NCBI RefSeq assembly: GCF_000721075.1
Contig: NZ_JOEQ01000013.1
Coordinates: 123,372 to 187,371, forward strand
Source: Streptosporangium amethystogenes
GTDB taxonomy: Bacteria > Actinomycetota > Actinomycetes > Streptosporangiales > Streptosporangiaceae
Reading direction: 5' to 3'
Length of the DNA stretch: 64,000 bases
In this document: in pieces, positions 17,476-25,494 of the stretch
How the letters are laid out: each line of letters starts with the position of its first letter
Position numbering within the stretch: the first letter of the stretch is position 1
The notes under the pieces: generated by a model
Seen by the model: the letters and a program-made list of their open reading frames with translations, nothing else
Databases searched by the model: none
Told to the model about the DNA's origin: nothing
Translations under genes and position numbers: made by a program

Positions 17476-18414
17476 TCAGCCCGCCGAGACCCGAAGGACA
17501 ATCTTGCCTCGCACGTGCCCGCTCCGGCTCAGCCGGAAGGCCTCGGCGGCCTCCGACAGATCCAGCACCGTCGCGATCTCCGGGACGACCAGACCGTTCT
17601 CGATCATCTGTCGCAGCTCGTCGAGGTCCGCCGTGCTCGGCCTGGCGAACACGAAGACGCCGCCGTGCTCCAGCACGCCGTCGTTGGTCAGCGAGACGAC
17701 CCGCCCCCGCGCGTCCTCGCGCAGCAGGTCGAGGGAGGAGACCAGTGCCTCGCCGCCGTACATGTCCACGATCGCGCTGACTCCGGCCGGCGCGAGCGCC
17801 CGGACCCGCTCGCCGAGCCCGGGGCCGTAGGTGACGGGCTCGGCTCCGAGGCCCCGCAGGTAGTCGTGGTTGCGGGCCGAGGCGGTGCCGATGACACGCG
17901 CTCCCAGGGCGGCGGCGATCTGTACGGCGAACGACCCGACACCGCCCGCCGCGGCCTGCACCAGCACGGTGTCACCGGCCCCCACCCGCAGCGCGTGGAC
18001 GAGCGACTGGTAGGCGGTGAGGCCGGCGATGGGGACGGCCGCCGCCTGCTCCCAGCTCAGATTGACCGGCTTGCGGGCGATGGTGCGTACCGGCGCGGCC
18101 ACCCGCTCGGCGTAGGTTCCCCTCCCGATGGAATCCTCGCGCACGTACCCGATCACCTCGTCCCCCACCGCGAAGCCGGTGACCGTCGGGCCGACCTTCG
18201 CGATCACCCCTGCGACGTCCCAGCCAGGGACAACGGGAAAATGCACGTCGAAACGGCTGTCCAGATGCCCGGCGGCTATCTGCCAGTCGACCGGGTTGAC
18301 CGACACCGTCCTGACGTCGACGAGAACGGACTCCGGGCCGAGTTTCGGCTCGGGGACCTCCCCCATCTCCAGGACCTCCGGCCCCCCGTAGCGCCGGTAA
18401 ACGACCGCCTTCAT
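17476..18414 (-). CDS. NADP-dependent MDR oxidoreductase (quinone oxidoreductase-like)
   Basis: A 312-residue zinc-less MDR protein. The N-terminal GroES-like domain has MKAVVYRRYGGPEVLEMGEVP and VVPGWDVAGVIAKVG. The Rossmann motif is VLVQAAAGGVGSFAVQIA, and there are no zinc-ligand cysteines. Such enzymes reduce quinones or enones with NADPH. The start ATG 18414 lies six bases after GGAGG. A TetR gene lies upstream on the same strand, 146 bp away, and may control it. Confidence 0.9.
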   Translation of the reverse strand: MKAVVYRRYGGPEVLEMGEVPEPKLGPESVLVDVRTVSVNPVDWQIAAGHLDSRFDVHFPVVPGWDVAGVIAKVGPTVTGFAVGDEVIGYVREDSIGRGTYAERVAAPVRTIARKPVNLSWEQAAAVPIAGLTAYQSLVHALRVGAGDTVLVQAAAGGVGSFAVQIAAALGARVIGTASARNHDYLRGLGAEPVTYGPGLGERVRALAPAGVSAIVDMYGGEALVSSLDLLREDARGRVVSLTNDGVLEHGGVFVFARPSTADLDELRQMIENGLVVPEIATVLDLSEAAEAFRLSRSGHVRGKIVLRVSAG

Positions 18415-18429
18415 CAGATCCTCCAATTT

Positions 18430-18530
18430 GGAAACCCCGCCTTCGGGCGGGAAGGGAGATGGGGAGTCTCCTCCCTCGGGAAGGGGAGGATGCCGGCTTC
18501 CCGCCTTTCGATGATGAATCGATGCCGTCT
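18430..18530 (-). repeat. Hairpin-rich spacer (possible IS200/IS605-type end)
   Basis: CCCGCC-TTCG-GGCGGG (18436-18451) is a compact hairpin with a UUCG-type loop. It is followed by a second region of complementary C- and G-rich tracts (CTCCTCCC / GGGGAGGA, about 18469-18489). The arrangement resembles the structured right ends of IS200/IS605-type elements in actinomycetes, but no transposase is near. It may simply end the TetR transcript. Low certainty. Confidence 0.3.
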
Positions 18531-18560
18531 TCGGGATACCGAGAGCCGCGGCTCAGGCGC

Positions 18561-19232
18561 TCACGCCGACGCCTCGACGCCGACGTTCCCGTCACGGGGC
18601 TCGGAGCTGAGCGACACGGTGACGATCTCGGGCCCGTACTCCTGACGGCCGACCAGCCGGGAGCCGACCAGCCTGCAGGCCAGCTCGACGAAGCGGTCCT
18701 GCAGCTGGGCGACCGACAGTCGGCCGTCGGGGCGGTACCAGAAGGCGACCCCGTTGCACATCTCTAGCAGCGCCAGCCTGGCCACCCGCAGGTCGGTGAT
18801 CTGGAACTCCCCTGTGCGTACCCCCCGTTCCAGCACGCGCTGGAACATGGACTCGTAGTCGTCACGCATGGCGACGATCTCCGCGTGGTTGTTCCCGGTC
18901 AGTGCCCGCACCTCGCGGTCGGTGACCTGGCAGGTGAGCGGGTTGACCGCCTCCGTCGCGACCTGGGCGAGCACCAGCCTGGCGAGCTGGACGGCCGGGT
19001 CCGCGCTGGGCTCCAGGGCCTCGCGCCCGGCGCGCAGCAGCTCGCCCAGGCCCGCGCGCATGATCCCGGCCAGCAGCTCTTCCTTGCCGCCCGCGTAGTG
19101 GTACAGCGTGGCCGAGTTCAGCCCGGCCGCGCGGCCGATCTCGCGGATGCCCGTGGCCGCGAAGCCCCGTTCCGCGAAGAGCCCCACCGCGGCCCGCTGG
19201 ATCTGATCGAGGTTTGACACGACGTCTCTCAA
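18561..19232 (-). CDS. TetR-family transcriptional regulator
   Basis: A 223-residue TetR protein, probably starting at TTG 19232. The HTH spans residues 10-55 (IQRAAVGLFAERGF, recognition part LNSATLYHYAGGKEELL). The C-terminal part resembles regulators of lipid/acyl-CoA metabolism (TetR_C_41/KstR2-like), but I am not certain of that. The start codon lies inside the perfect dyad 19229-19244, which strongly suggests self-repression. It is upstream of, and in line with, the MDR oxidoreductase gene, a possible target. Confidence 0.88.
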   Translation of the reverse strand: MRDVVSNLDQIQRAAVGLFAERGFAATGIREIGRAAGLNSATLYHYAGGKEELLAGIMRAGLGELLRAGREALEPSADPAVQLARLVLAQVATEAVNPLTCQVTDREVRALTGNNHAEIVAMRDDYESMFQRVLERGVRTGEFQITDLRVARLALLEMCNGVAFWYRPDGRLSVAQLQDRFVELACRLVGSRLVGRQEYGPEIVTVSLSSEPRDGNVGVEASA

Positions 19233-19244
19233 TCGAACGATTGA
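19229..19244. promoter_or_regulatory. Perfect palindromic operator over TetR start codon
   Basis: TCAATCG-AA-CGATTGA, 7-bp perfect arms around a 2-bp centre, overlaps the TTG start of the TetR gene. Binding here would block both transcription and the translation start region. Position and symmetry seen; autorepression inferred. Confidence 0.65.
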
Positions 19245-19365
19245 TTAGACATCGCACCCTAGCAGGGCATGCCGAAGACGGCCTGACGGCCCGCGGCGAG
19301 ATGATGTGATCCCGCTCCGGCGCCGCCGAGATCCTTGAGACGACCGTGGAAACCATCGAACCAAA

Positions 19366-19791
19366 TCAGTGATAGTAACCCTCGACCGGGACGCGCGCCT
19401 CCTCGAACAGGGCGGGACCCTCCTGGCGGGCGCCGGTGCCGGCCACCTCCGGCTTGAGGCTCGCGAGCTGTTCGGCGGAGAGCGCGAACACCACTCGGCC
19501 AAGGCCGGACCGTTCGATCGCGCCCGTGCACATGGGGCAGGGCTGGCAGCTCGTGTACATGGTCGTGGCGGCCGCGGCGGCGGGGTCGAGCTCGCGGGCC
19601 GCCCACCTGGCCAGCTTGAGCTCGGGGTGGGCGGTGACGTCGGCGTCGCTGAGAACCGTGTTGCGGTCCTCGGCGAGCACGGTGCCGTCCGGGCCCACCA
19701 GCAGTGACCCGAACGGCGGGTCACCGGCCGCCCGCGCCTCGGCGGCGAGCTCGATGGCCCTGCGCAGCAGGTGTTCGTCGTCGTGCGTCAT
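19366..19791 (-). CDS. Nucleoside/cytidine deaminase-family protein
   Basis: A 141-residue zinc-dependent deaminase of the CDA superfamily. The zinc motif HxE appears as AHPELKLAR (catalytic Glu) and the cysteine pair as PCPMC within TSCQPCPMCTGAIER. The length and PCPMC spacing fit the tRNA-adenosine/guanine deaminase side of the family; as the true TadA is normally elsewhere, guanine or another base may be the substrate. ATG 19791 begins 2 bp after the stop of the LLM oxidoreductase, so the two form an operon. The C-terminus is short and ends YYH. Confidence 0.88.
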   Translation of the reverse strand: MTHDDEHLLRRAIELAAEARAAGDPPFGSLLVGPDGTVLAEDRNTVLSDADVTAHPELKLARWAARELDPAAAAATTMYTSCQPCPMCTGAIERSGLGRVVFALSAEQLASLKPEVAGTGARQEGPALFEEARVPVEGYYH

Positions 19792-19793
19792 GG

Positions 19794-20657
19794 TCACCTC
19801 GTTCCTGAGTGATGCGTACCCGGAGACCAGCGGGCGGCCACGGTGGCGAGCGCCTGCCACGCCACCCGCGGATGGAGCGTCTCGTCCGGGTCGCCGTTGA
19901 ACGGATCGAGCACGACGGTGTCGGAGCCCAGCAGGCGCAGCTGTTCAAGGTCGTCGAGCACCTGGTCGATCGTGCCCTCCCCGGCGAGCCGCCCGGGGTC
20001 GGTGATCGGTGCCTCGGTGAGCCGCAGGGCGATCCGGGGGGTCAGGGCAGGCACCGGCCGTCCGGACTCCTCGGCGATGGTCTTCAACCGCCCCAGCGCC
20101 TCGCGCAGCCAGGGCAGGGTGACCCGCAGTGGATGCCACGCCTCGCCGAGGTGTACCGCCCGGCGCAGGCCGGCGTCGCTGTTGCCGCCGACCCAGATCG
20201 GTATCCGCCCGGCACGGTAGTCCTTGTCATCGTCCCAGGCGGCGCGGATCGCCCGGAGGTGATCGTCGGTCAGCGCCCCGCGCCGCTGGAACGGGACTCC
20301 GAGCGCGTCGAACTCCTGCCGCGCCCAGCCGACGCCCACGCCGAGGACGAGCCGTCCCCCGCTGAGCTGGTTGAGGTTGGCGGCCATGCGGGCGACGAGC
20401 AGCGGGTGCCGGTACGGCACGATGAGCACCGTGGTCCCGAGCCTGACCCTGCCGGTGACGCCGGCCAGCCAGGCGAGGGTGGTGAAGGGTTCGTAGAACG
20501 GCGCCGGGTACTGTTCGGCGACGTCGGGTGTTATCGCGATGTGGTCGGAGACCATGAGCAGGTCGAAACCCAGGCCCTCCACCGTCTGCGCCCAGTCGCG
20601 CAGCACGCCGGGGTCGGTGCCTGGACCAAAATTCGGGACATTAACGCCTATTTGCAC
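19794..20657 (-). CDS. LLM-class F420-dependent oxidoreductase
   Basis: A 287-residue TIM-barrel protein of the luciferase-like monooxygenase superfamily, F420-dependent group. Landmarks are the N-terminal GVNVPNFGPG, FDLLMVSDHI, then LGTTVLIVPYRHPLLVARM and GRLVLGVGVGW, which line the cofactor site. Such enzymes use reduced F420 or FMN to oxidise or reduce small molecules; the substrate is not known. It is the first gene of a two-gene operon with the deaminase and is divergent from an Lrp-type regulator 93 bp away. Confidence 0.9.
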   Translation of the reverse strand: MQIGVNVPNFGPGTDPGVLRDWAQTVEGLGFDLLMVSDHIAITPDVAEQYPAPFYEPFTTLAWLAGVTGRVRLGTTVLIVPYRHPLLVARMAANLNQLSGGRLVLGVGVGWARQEFDALGVPFQRRGALTDDHLRAIRAAWDDDKDYRAGRIPIWVGGNSDAGLRRAVHLGEAWHPLRVTLPWLREALGRLKTIAEESGRPVPALTPRIALRLTEAPITDPGRLAGEGTIDQVLDDLEQLRLLGSDTVVLDPFNGDPDETLHPRVAWQALATVAARWSPGTHHSGTR

Positions 20658-20750
20658 CAGTTCAGGCTATCCAGCTGTTGTTTTCCGGCGGAAGAGAGTT
20701 TCCCCGGCGTAACAGGCGATATGCCGTGAATATGCCGCTACCTTTACCAG

Positions 20751-21197
20751 ATGACCGAGAGCCTCGATGCCACCGACTGGTCGATCCTGGCCGAGGTCCA
20801 GCGCGACGGCCGCATCCCGCTGACCGAGCTGGGGCGGCGGGTGAACCTCAGCGCCTCCGCCACGACCGAGCGGATCAGGCGCCTGGAGGCGGCGGGCGTC
20901 ATCACCGGCTACCACGCCCACGTCGACCTGGCGAAGGTCGGCTTCGCCGTGCTCGCCGTGGTACGCCTGAAGTATCCGGGCAGTCGGCACCAGCCCCTGC
21001 ACCGGCTGCTCGACGAGCGCCCCGAGATCCTGGAGTGCCTGCGGACCACCGGCGACGACTGCTACGTGCTGAAGATGGCCGCGACCTCCATGGCCCACCT
21101 CGAACAGCTCGTCGACGAACTGGCCCAGTTCGGCAGCACCACCACCAACCTCGTCTACAGCCAGACCCTGCCCTACCGAGGCCCCCAGGGCCCCTGA
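20751..21197 (+). CDS. Lrp/AsnC-family transcriptional regulator
   Basis: A 148-residue Lrp/AsnC regulator. The N-terminal winged HTH (LDATDWSILAEVQRDGR, LGRRVNLSASATTERIRRLE) is followed by a RAM effector domain with GYHAHVDLAKVGFAV and TTGDDCYVLKMA. These proteins form octamers that bind amino acids or related ligands. It faces away from the LLM oxidoreductase/deaminase pair and may control it. Start ATG 20751. Confidence 0.93.
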   Translation: MTESLDATDWSILAEVQRDGRIPLTELGRRVNLSASATTERIRRLEAAGVITGYHAHVDLAKVGFAVLAVVRLKYPGSRHQPLHRLLDERPEILECLRTTGDDCYVLKMAATSMAHLEQLVDELAQFGSTTTNLVYSQTLPYRGPQGP

Positions 21198-21354
21198 CCC
21201 GCCGGCGGTGGCGACATAAGATCATTCGCGGCGCCGTCCGGGCTGCGACATACGGACCGTTTCCCCGTGAGGGGACCGCCTCATGCCACGACGGGTCGGA
21301 TCTCCGGCGCCCTGCCCCGGATCGACTCGGCGGTCGAGTCGTCGGGGGCCGTAT

Positions 21355-21927
21355 GCGCTCCAGCGCGACAATGTGAACCTCGTCACCAGCGGGATCGACT
21401 CGATCACCGCCGACGCCGTCGTCGACAACGACGGCGTCGAGCATTCCGTCGACGTCATCGTCTTCGCGACCGGATTCGACACCAACCAGACCCTTCCCGG
21501 CTGGGAAGTCCACGGGCGAGAGGGCAGAGAACTACACGACTACTGGGCCGGGGAGCCCTGCGGCTACTACGGCATCTCCGTCCCCGATTTCCCCAATTTC
21601 TTCATGATCATGGGTCCCAACACGGGTGGGGTCACCAATGGGAGCATCTCGGTCTTCGCGGAGGCCGGAATCCGTTACGTTCTTGAGGCGTTGCGACAAC
21701 TCCTCACCACTGGTCGTCGCACCATCGAACCGACTCAAGAGGCGTTCGACGCCTTCAACCGCATCATCGACGAGAAGAACCGCCAGATGGCCTGGGGGGT
21801 GAGCTGGGTGAACAACTGGTACCAGAGCGAGTCGGGTCGCGTCTCGCTCATCTGGCCGCTGAGCGTTCCCGAATACTGGCGCGAAACCCGACGGCCGAAC
21901 CCCGGCGACCATCGGTACGACGCATGA
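21355..21927 (+). pseudogene. Baeyer-Villiger monooxygenase, 5'-truncated
   Basis: About 190 residues of the C-terminal half of a flavin-containing Baeyer-Villiger monooxygenase are kept: RDNVNLVTSGIDSITADAVV, the conserved VIVFATGFDTNQT and DFPNFFMIMGPNTGG, then a C-terminal helical part to REPTRR-like ending. The N-terminal two-thirds, with both Rossmann motifs and the BVMO fingerprint, is absent, and sequence before about 21355 has no homology. The remaining frame is intact to its stop. It is therefore a relic, lying just left of the IS982-bounded segment, which may have caused the loss. Confidence 0.8.
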
Positions 21928-21976
21928 GTCCGTCGTTCGGCCGCCAATCTGCGTATCCACCTGAAGGACCGCGGCG

Positions 21977-22006
21977 CTAGACGATCTATTCCAAGGGGTT
22001 CAGTGG
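21977..22006 (+). repeat. Left terminal inverted repeat (IS982-type)
   Basis: CTAGACGATCTA followed by TTCCAAGGGGTTCAGTGG. Matches the complement of 24806-24835 at 28 of 30 positions. Confidence 0.8.
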
Positions 22007-22041
22007 TTCGCGTGTCGAGCGTGGATACCGCTCACCCACGG

Positions 22042-22680
22042 TCAGGCGCTGGCCGGTGCTGCGGATGCCAGTCGTGCTGCTGGTGGTAGCGGTGCGTGGT
22101 GAGGGCAGGCTTCGAACGCCTGGATCGCCAGCCCTGCGAAGCGTCGGGAGGCCATGACCTGGGTGGCGGTAGATGTGGCGTGGATCCCCTTGTTGGCCAT
22201 GAGTACGAGAATGAGGTCGTCCAGGACGAAGTCGGGCCTCAGGTGCCCTGCGTCCTTGGCTCGCTGGGCCAGTCCGGCGACTGTTTTCACCGTGTACTCG
22301 CGTCCCGCGACATCCGGCGCCCCCGGGAGCGTTGACAGGAAGGCTTCGGTGAAGCCCCGATCGCGTGCGTGCAGCTCACAGATCTTCTCGATCACCAGGC
22401 ACAGGCCACGCCACGGATCAGGATCCGCGCACCCCTCGTCGACAATGGCGCGACATGCGTGCAACTGGTCCGCGAAGGCTTCGGCGACCAGCATCTGCTT
22501 GGTCGGGAAGTGACGGTACAAGGTGGCAGGTCCCACCCCGGCGCGCCTCGCGATCTCCCGCATCGGCACATCCAGGCCGTCGGCGGAGAACAGCGCTCGG
22601 GCCGCGTCGAGGATGCGTTCGCGGTTGTCCAGCGCGTCGGAACGCAGCGTATGAGGCAAATGGTCGGTCACCACTCTCAC
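22042..22680 (-). CDS. TetR-family regulator (passenger gene)
   Basis: A 212-residue TetR protein. HTH about residues 18-65: RERILDAARALFSADGLD, then VPMREIARRAGVGPATLYRHFPTK. The C-terminal region is of the type seen beside oxidoreductases and efflux genes (WRGLCLVIEKICELHARDRG). It is divergent from the quinone oxidoreductase gene; a strong TetR-type operator (22691-22706) lies just before its start. It probably represses that gene and itself. It lies between IS982-type terminal repeats. Confidence 0.9.
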   Translation of the reverse strand: MRVVTDHLPHTLRSDALDNRERILDAARALFSADGLDVPMREIARRAGVGPATLYRHFPTKQMLVAEAFADQLHACRAIVDEGCADPDPWRGLCLVIEKICELHARDRGFTEAFLSTLPGAPDVAGREYTVKTVAGLAQRAKDAGHLRPDFVLDDLILVLMANKGIHATSTATQVMASRRFAGLAIQAFEACPHHAPLPPAARLASAAPASA

Positions 22681-22690
22681 TTTACCTAAG

Positions 22691-22706
22691 CGGACGGGGG
22701 CGTCCG
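22691..22706. promoter_or_regulatory. TetR operator CGGACG-N4-CGTCCG
   Basis: CGGACG-GGGG-CGTCCG, extended outward by A/T (TAAG... and ...TTAC), is the classic operator pattern of this TetR group. It lies 10 bp upstream of the TetR start and in the divergent promoter region of the oxidoreductase. Confidence 0.75.
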
Positions 22707-22864
22707 TTACCGTTCGAGACGTAGAAGCTCGCCGAGATCATCGGGGCGCGCAGCACCGGGACCGATCCTCGGCCGCGGTGTGAAGCCCCTTACCGCCGGG
22801 CGGCGATCGGTGGCGGGTATGGAGCAGGATCGTGCTTGAGCGGTCCAAGAAGGTGGAGACGACA

Positions 22865-23827
22865 TTGAAGGCAATCGCGATTCAGACGTACGGAGGTCCT
22901 GAAGGTCTGGCTGTTGTCGACCTGCCGGTACCCACACCTGCTGCCAGGCAGGTGCTGATCGCCACCGAGGCGGTGGGCGTCGGTGGTGTCGACACCGTGA
23001 TCCGAAGCGGGGCTTTGGCCGCCTACGGATTCAAGGAGGGCTTCATCCCGGGCAGCGAGGTGGCGGGCACCGTGACCACGGTCGGTGACGGCGTCGACGC
23101 GTCGTGGATCGGCCGGCGGGTGTGGGCCTTCACCGGCACCGGCGGAGGCTATGTCGAACAGGCCGTCGCGCCGGTCGAGCAGATCCTTCCCCTGCCCAGT
23201 AGCCTGTCCGCCGTCGACGCGGTGACGCTCGGCAGTTCCGGTGCGGTGGCCCACTTCGGGCTTCGCCACGCCCATTTCGCTCCCGGGGAGACGGTCCTGG
23301 TGCGTGGCGCGGCCGGCAGCATCGGGATCATGGCAGTGCAGCTCGCGGCTCGCGGTGGCGGTGCCGCGGTGGCGGTCACGACATCGTCGGCCGAGCGCGG
23401 CGAGCGGCTGCGCCGTCTCGGCGCGACCCACGTGCTGGACCGCTCCGGCGACGGAGGGGAAGAGGCTCCAGCGGGCTATGACGTCATCATCGACATTGTG
23501 GCCGGCAAGGACATGCCGTCGTTCTTCGACAGGCTCAACCCGAACGGTCGCATGGTGGCCGTGGGTGCTGTCGCAGGTCAGCCGCCTGCGGACTTCGGCA
23601 CGAAGATCATGGCGGCGTTCCAGAAGTCGATGTCCTTCGCCACTTTCAGCGCAGCCACCGTCACCCAAGCCGACCTGCGTGCCGTGCGCAGCGAGCAGTT
23701 CGCCGCAGCCAGTCGCGGCGAGATCGAAACAGTGGTGCACGACCTGCTGCCACTGGACAAAGCCGTGCTGGCGCACCAGAAGATGGACGCGGGCGAGGTC
23801 TTCGGCAGGATCGTGCTGACACCGTAG
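22865..23827 (+). CDS. Zinc-less quinone oxidoreductase/MDR protein (passenger gene)
   Basis: A 320-residue MDR oxidoreductase. It opens LKAIAIQTYGGPEGL as NADPH:quinone reductases do, has GSEVAGTVTTVG in the GroES-like domain and VLVRGAAGSIGIMAVQLA as the NADPH-binding loop, with no zinc ligands. I place the start at TTG 22865, eight bases after GGAG; GTG 22832 in frame would add 11 residues. It is divergent from a TetR gene and probably induced by quinones, enones or another reactive compound. Its location between IS982-type repeats suggests it travels with the element. Confidence 0.88.
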   Translation: MKAIAIQTYGGPEGLAVVDLPVPTPAARQVLIATEAVGVGGVDTVIRSGALAAYGFKEGFIPGSEVAGTVTTVGDGVDASWIGRRVWAFTGTGGGYVEQAVAPVEQILPLPSSLSAVDAVTLGSSGAVAHFGLRHAHFAPGETVLVRGAAGSIGIMAVQLAARGGGAAVAVTTSSAERGERLRRLGATHVLDRSGDGGEEAPAGYDVIIDIVAGKDMPSFFDRLNPNGRMVAVGAVAGQPPADFGTKIMAAFQKSMSFATFSAATVTQADLRAVRSEQFAAASRGEIETVVHDLLPLDKAVLAHQKMDAGEVFGRIVLTP

Positions 23828-23876
23828 TCGAAGGTATCCACGCCGGGATTGCCACGATCCCCTGCGCAGTCGAGGC

Positions 23877-23921
23877 GAGGGAGTCCAATGTCGGTGCGTG
23901 AAGACAGAGTTGGACTCCCTC
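23877..23921 (+). repeat. Hairpin covering the transposase start codon
   Basis: GAGGGAGTCCAA (23877-23888) and its perfect complement TTGGACTCCCTC (23910-23921) enclose a 21-nt loop that holds the GTG start (23898) of the transposase. In RNA this 12-bp stem would hide the start region. Seen directly; control of translation inferred. Confidence 0.6.
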
Positions 23922-24812
23922 ACGACCGCGCTCTACGTAAAGACCGATGATCTGCTGAAGGGTTCGCCGCAGTTCGGGCCATGGCGGCCGGCCGTGGGCA
24001 TTGCGCCGCAGCTCAGCGATGCCGAGCTGGTGACCCTGGCGATGATGCAGGCCATGCTCGGCTTCACCTCCGAGGCGCGGTGGCTGCGGCACGCTCATGC
24101 CCACCTGCGGTACCTGTTCCCCTACCTACCCAAGCAGCCCGGCTACAACAAGCGCCTGCGCAAGTCCGCAGACCTCGTACGCCACGTGATCCGCATACTG
24201 GCCCGGGACACCACGCTGTGGAGCGACGACGTATGGGTCGCGGACTCCACGCCGGTTGAGTGCGGCCATTCCCGTGAGACCGTCAAGCGCTCCGACCTGG
24301 CCGGATGGGCCCAGTACGGGTACTGCGCCAGTCACACACGTTACTTCTGGGGACTACGGCTGCACCTGGTCTGCACACTGCACGGCCTGCCCGTCGCCTT
24401 CGCACTGACCGGAGCCAAGGCCAACGAACGCGAGACCCTGCTGGACCTGCTCGACGCCGAGTCCCAGCTCACCACAGAGCGCCCTGGCCAGACGCTGATC
24501 GGCGATAAGAACTACTTCGGCCACGAGTTCGAACAACGGCTGGCCGAGCTGGGTGTCCGGCTGCTGCGGCCGGCACGCAAAGGCGAGGCCGAGCGGTCCG
24601 GGTCGCAGCTGTTCAAGCCGCTGCGACAGGTCATCGAATCGATCAACGAAACCTTCAAGGGCCAACTCGACCTCGAACGGCACCGCGGCCGCGCTCCTGG
24701 CGGAGTGGCCGTCCGCGTCCTGCAACGCATCCTCACCCTCACTGCCGCAATCTGGAACAACGACCACACCGACCAGCCAGTCCTGCGCGCCCTGACCGCC
24801 TACGACCACTGA
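23898..24812 (+). CDS. IS982-family transposase
   Basis: A 304-residue DDE transposase, full length for the family. It begins KTELDSLTTALYVKTDDLL. The catalytic region holds VADSTPVEC (first Asp), then TLIGDKNYFG (second Asp) and VIESINETFKGQLDLERH (Glu). The start is GTG 23898, in the loop of a hairpin. The stop codon lies inside the right terminal repeat region. No frameshift or internal stop is seen, so it may be active. Its relation to the distant left repeat is discussed under the mobile element. Confidence 0.9.
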   Translation: MKTELDSLTTALYVKTDDLLKGSPQFGPWRPAVGIAPQLSDAELVTLAMMQAMLGFTSEARWLRHAHAHLRYLFPYLPKQPGYNKRLRKSADLVRHVIRILARDTTLWSDDVWVADSTPVECGHSRETVKRSDLAGWAQYGYCASHTRYFWGLRLHLVCTLHGLPVAFALTGAKANERETLLDLLDAESQLTTERPGQTLIGDKNYFGHEFEQRLAELGVRLLRPARKGEAERSGSQLFKPLRQVIESINETFKGQLDLERHRGRAPGGVAVRVLQRILTLTAAIWNNDHTDQPVLRALTAYDH

Positions 24813-24835
24813 ACCCCTTGGAATCGATCATCTAG
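24806..24835 (-). repeat. Right terminal inverted repeat (IS982-type)
   Basis: CCACTGAACCCCTTGGAA followed by TCGATCATCTAG. The outermost CTAG also contains the TAG stop codon of the TetR gene that begins beyond it. Confidence 0.8.
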
Positions 24836-25389
24836 TCTCCGGCGACGAGTTTCGCGGCGACGGTCAGCGCGACCGCGCTCCGTTCCTCCTCGGGCACCTC
24901 CATGTCGAGCAGGAAGGGAACGCTGCCCATGATGAGTGCGATCACCGCCAGTCGGGCCTCGAACTGCCGGACCAGCCCGTCCTCCGGCGCGCTCAACACC
25001 GAGATCATCGTCATCATGCGCCGCTGCATCTGCTCACCGGCCGGCAGCTCGGACATGACGGCCTGATTGACCTGGGCGAACCGGATGAGCGGCCGCCAGT
25101 GATCGTTGAGGAGAGCCGCGATCCTGCGCAGGATCTCCCCTCTGGCCTCCTCGGTGTGCGGCTGGGCGCGAGCCCACTCCACGAGTTCGTCGATCGAGCC
25201 GTTCAGGTCGTCGATGACGCTGGTGAGGATGTCCTCCTTGGCCTTGAAGTGGTAATAGAGCGCGGGTCTTGTGATCTCCAGCCGCTCCGCCACCTCCCGC
25301 AGCGAGGTCTTGTCGTATCCCTGCTCGGCGAACAGCTCCAGCGCGACCTGCTGGATCCGTTCCTTGGTGTCGCTGCGTCGGGCATTCAT
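24832..25389 (-). CDS. TetR-family regulator of the P450/ferredoxin pair
   Basis: A 185-residue TetR protein with HTH in residues 8-52 (TKERIQQVALELFAEQGYDKTSLREVAERLEI is split here as TKERIQQVALELF and TSLREVAERLEI; recognition TRPALYYHF). The ligand domain is all-helical. Divergent from a P450 gene; an ideal operator (25440-25461) lies between. Its stop codon TAG is part of the IS982 right repeat, so the C-terminus (AAKLVAGD) may have been changed by the insertion. Confidence 0.92.
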   Translation of the reverse strand: MNARRSDTKERIQQVALELFAEQGYDKTSLREVAERLEITRPALYYHFKAKEDILTSVIDDLNGSIDELVEWARAQPHTEEARGEILRRIAALLNDHWRPLIRFAQVNQAVMSELPAGEQMQRRMMTMISVLSAPEDGLVRQFEARLAVIALIMGSVPFLLDMEVPEEERSAVALTVAAKLVAGD

Positions 25390-25439
25390 CGCCGGTCCGC
25401 CACTCCTCTTCGCGCCATGCCTTGACGGCCGCTCCGGAT

Positions 25440-25461
25440 TTACTTACTTTCATGTAAGTAA
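25440..25461. promoter_or_regulatory. TetR operator between TetR and P450 genes
   Basis: TTACTTAC-TTTCAT-GTAAGTAA, a perfect 8-bp inverted repeat with 6-bp centre, in the 105-bp divergent spacer. AT-rich in an otherwise GC-rich region; typical TetR operator. Confidence 0.8.
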
Positions 25462-25494
25462 GCAAACTCGGACCTGGCCTGTGAGGAGAAGATT

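Larger units (their letters stand above)
21977..24835 (+). mobile_element. IS982-type element or transposon carrying passenger genes
   Basis: Bounded by inverted repeats of 30 bp with two mismatches: left 21977-22006 and right 24806-24835. Both share the perfect 18-mer TTCCAAGGGGTTCAGTGG. The right repeat lies directly at the 3' end of an IS982-family transposase gene, as expected for this family. The left repeat is 1.9 kb upstream of that gene instead of under 100 bp, and the space holds a TetR gene and a quinone oxidoreductase gene. No clear target duplication flanks the repeats. Either a transporter-type IS with passengers or a rearranged pair of copies. Confidence 0.65.
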
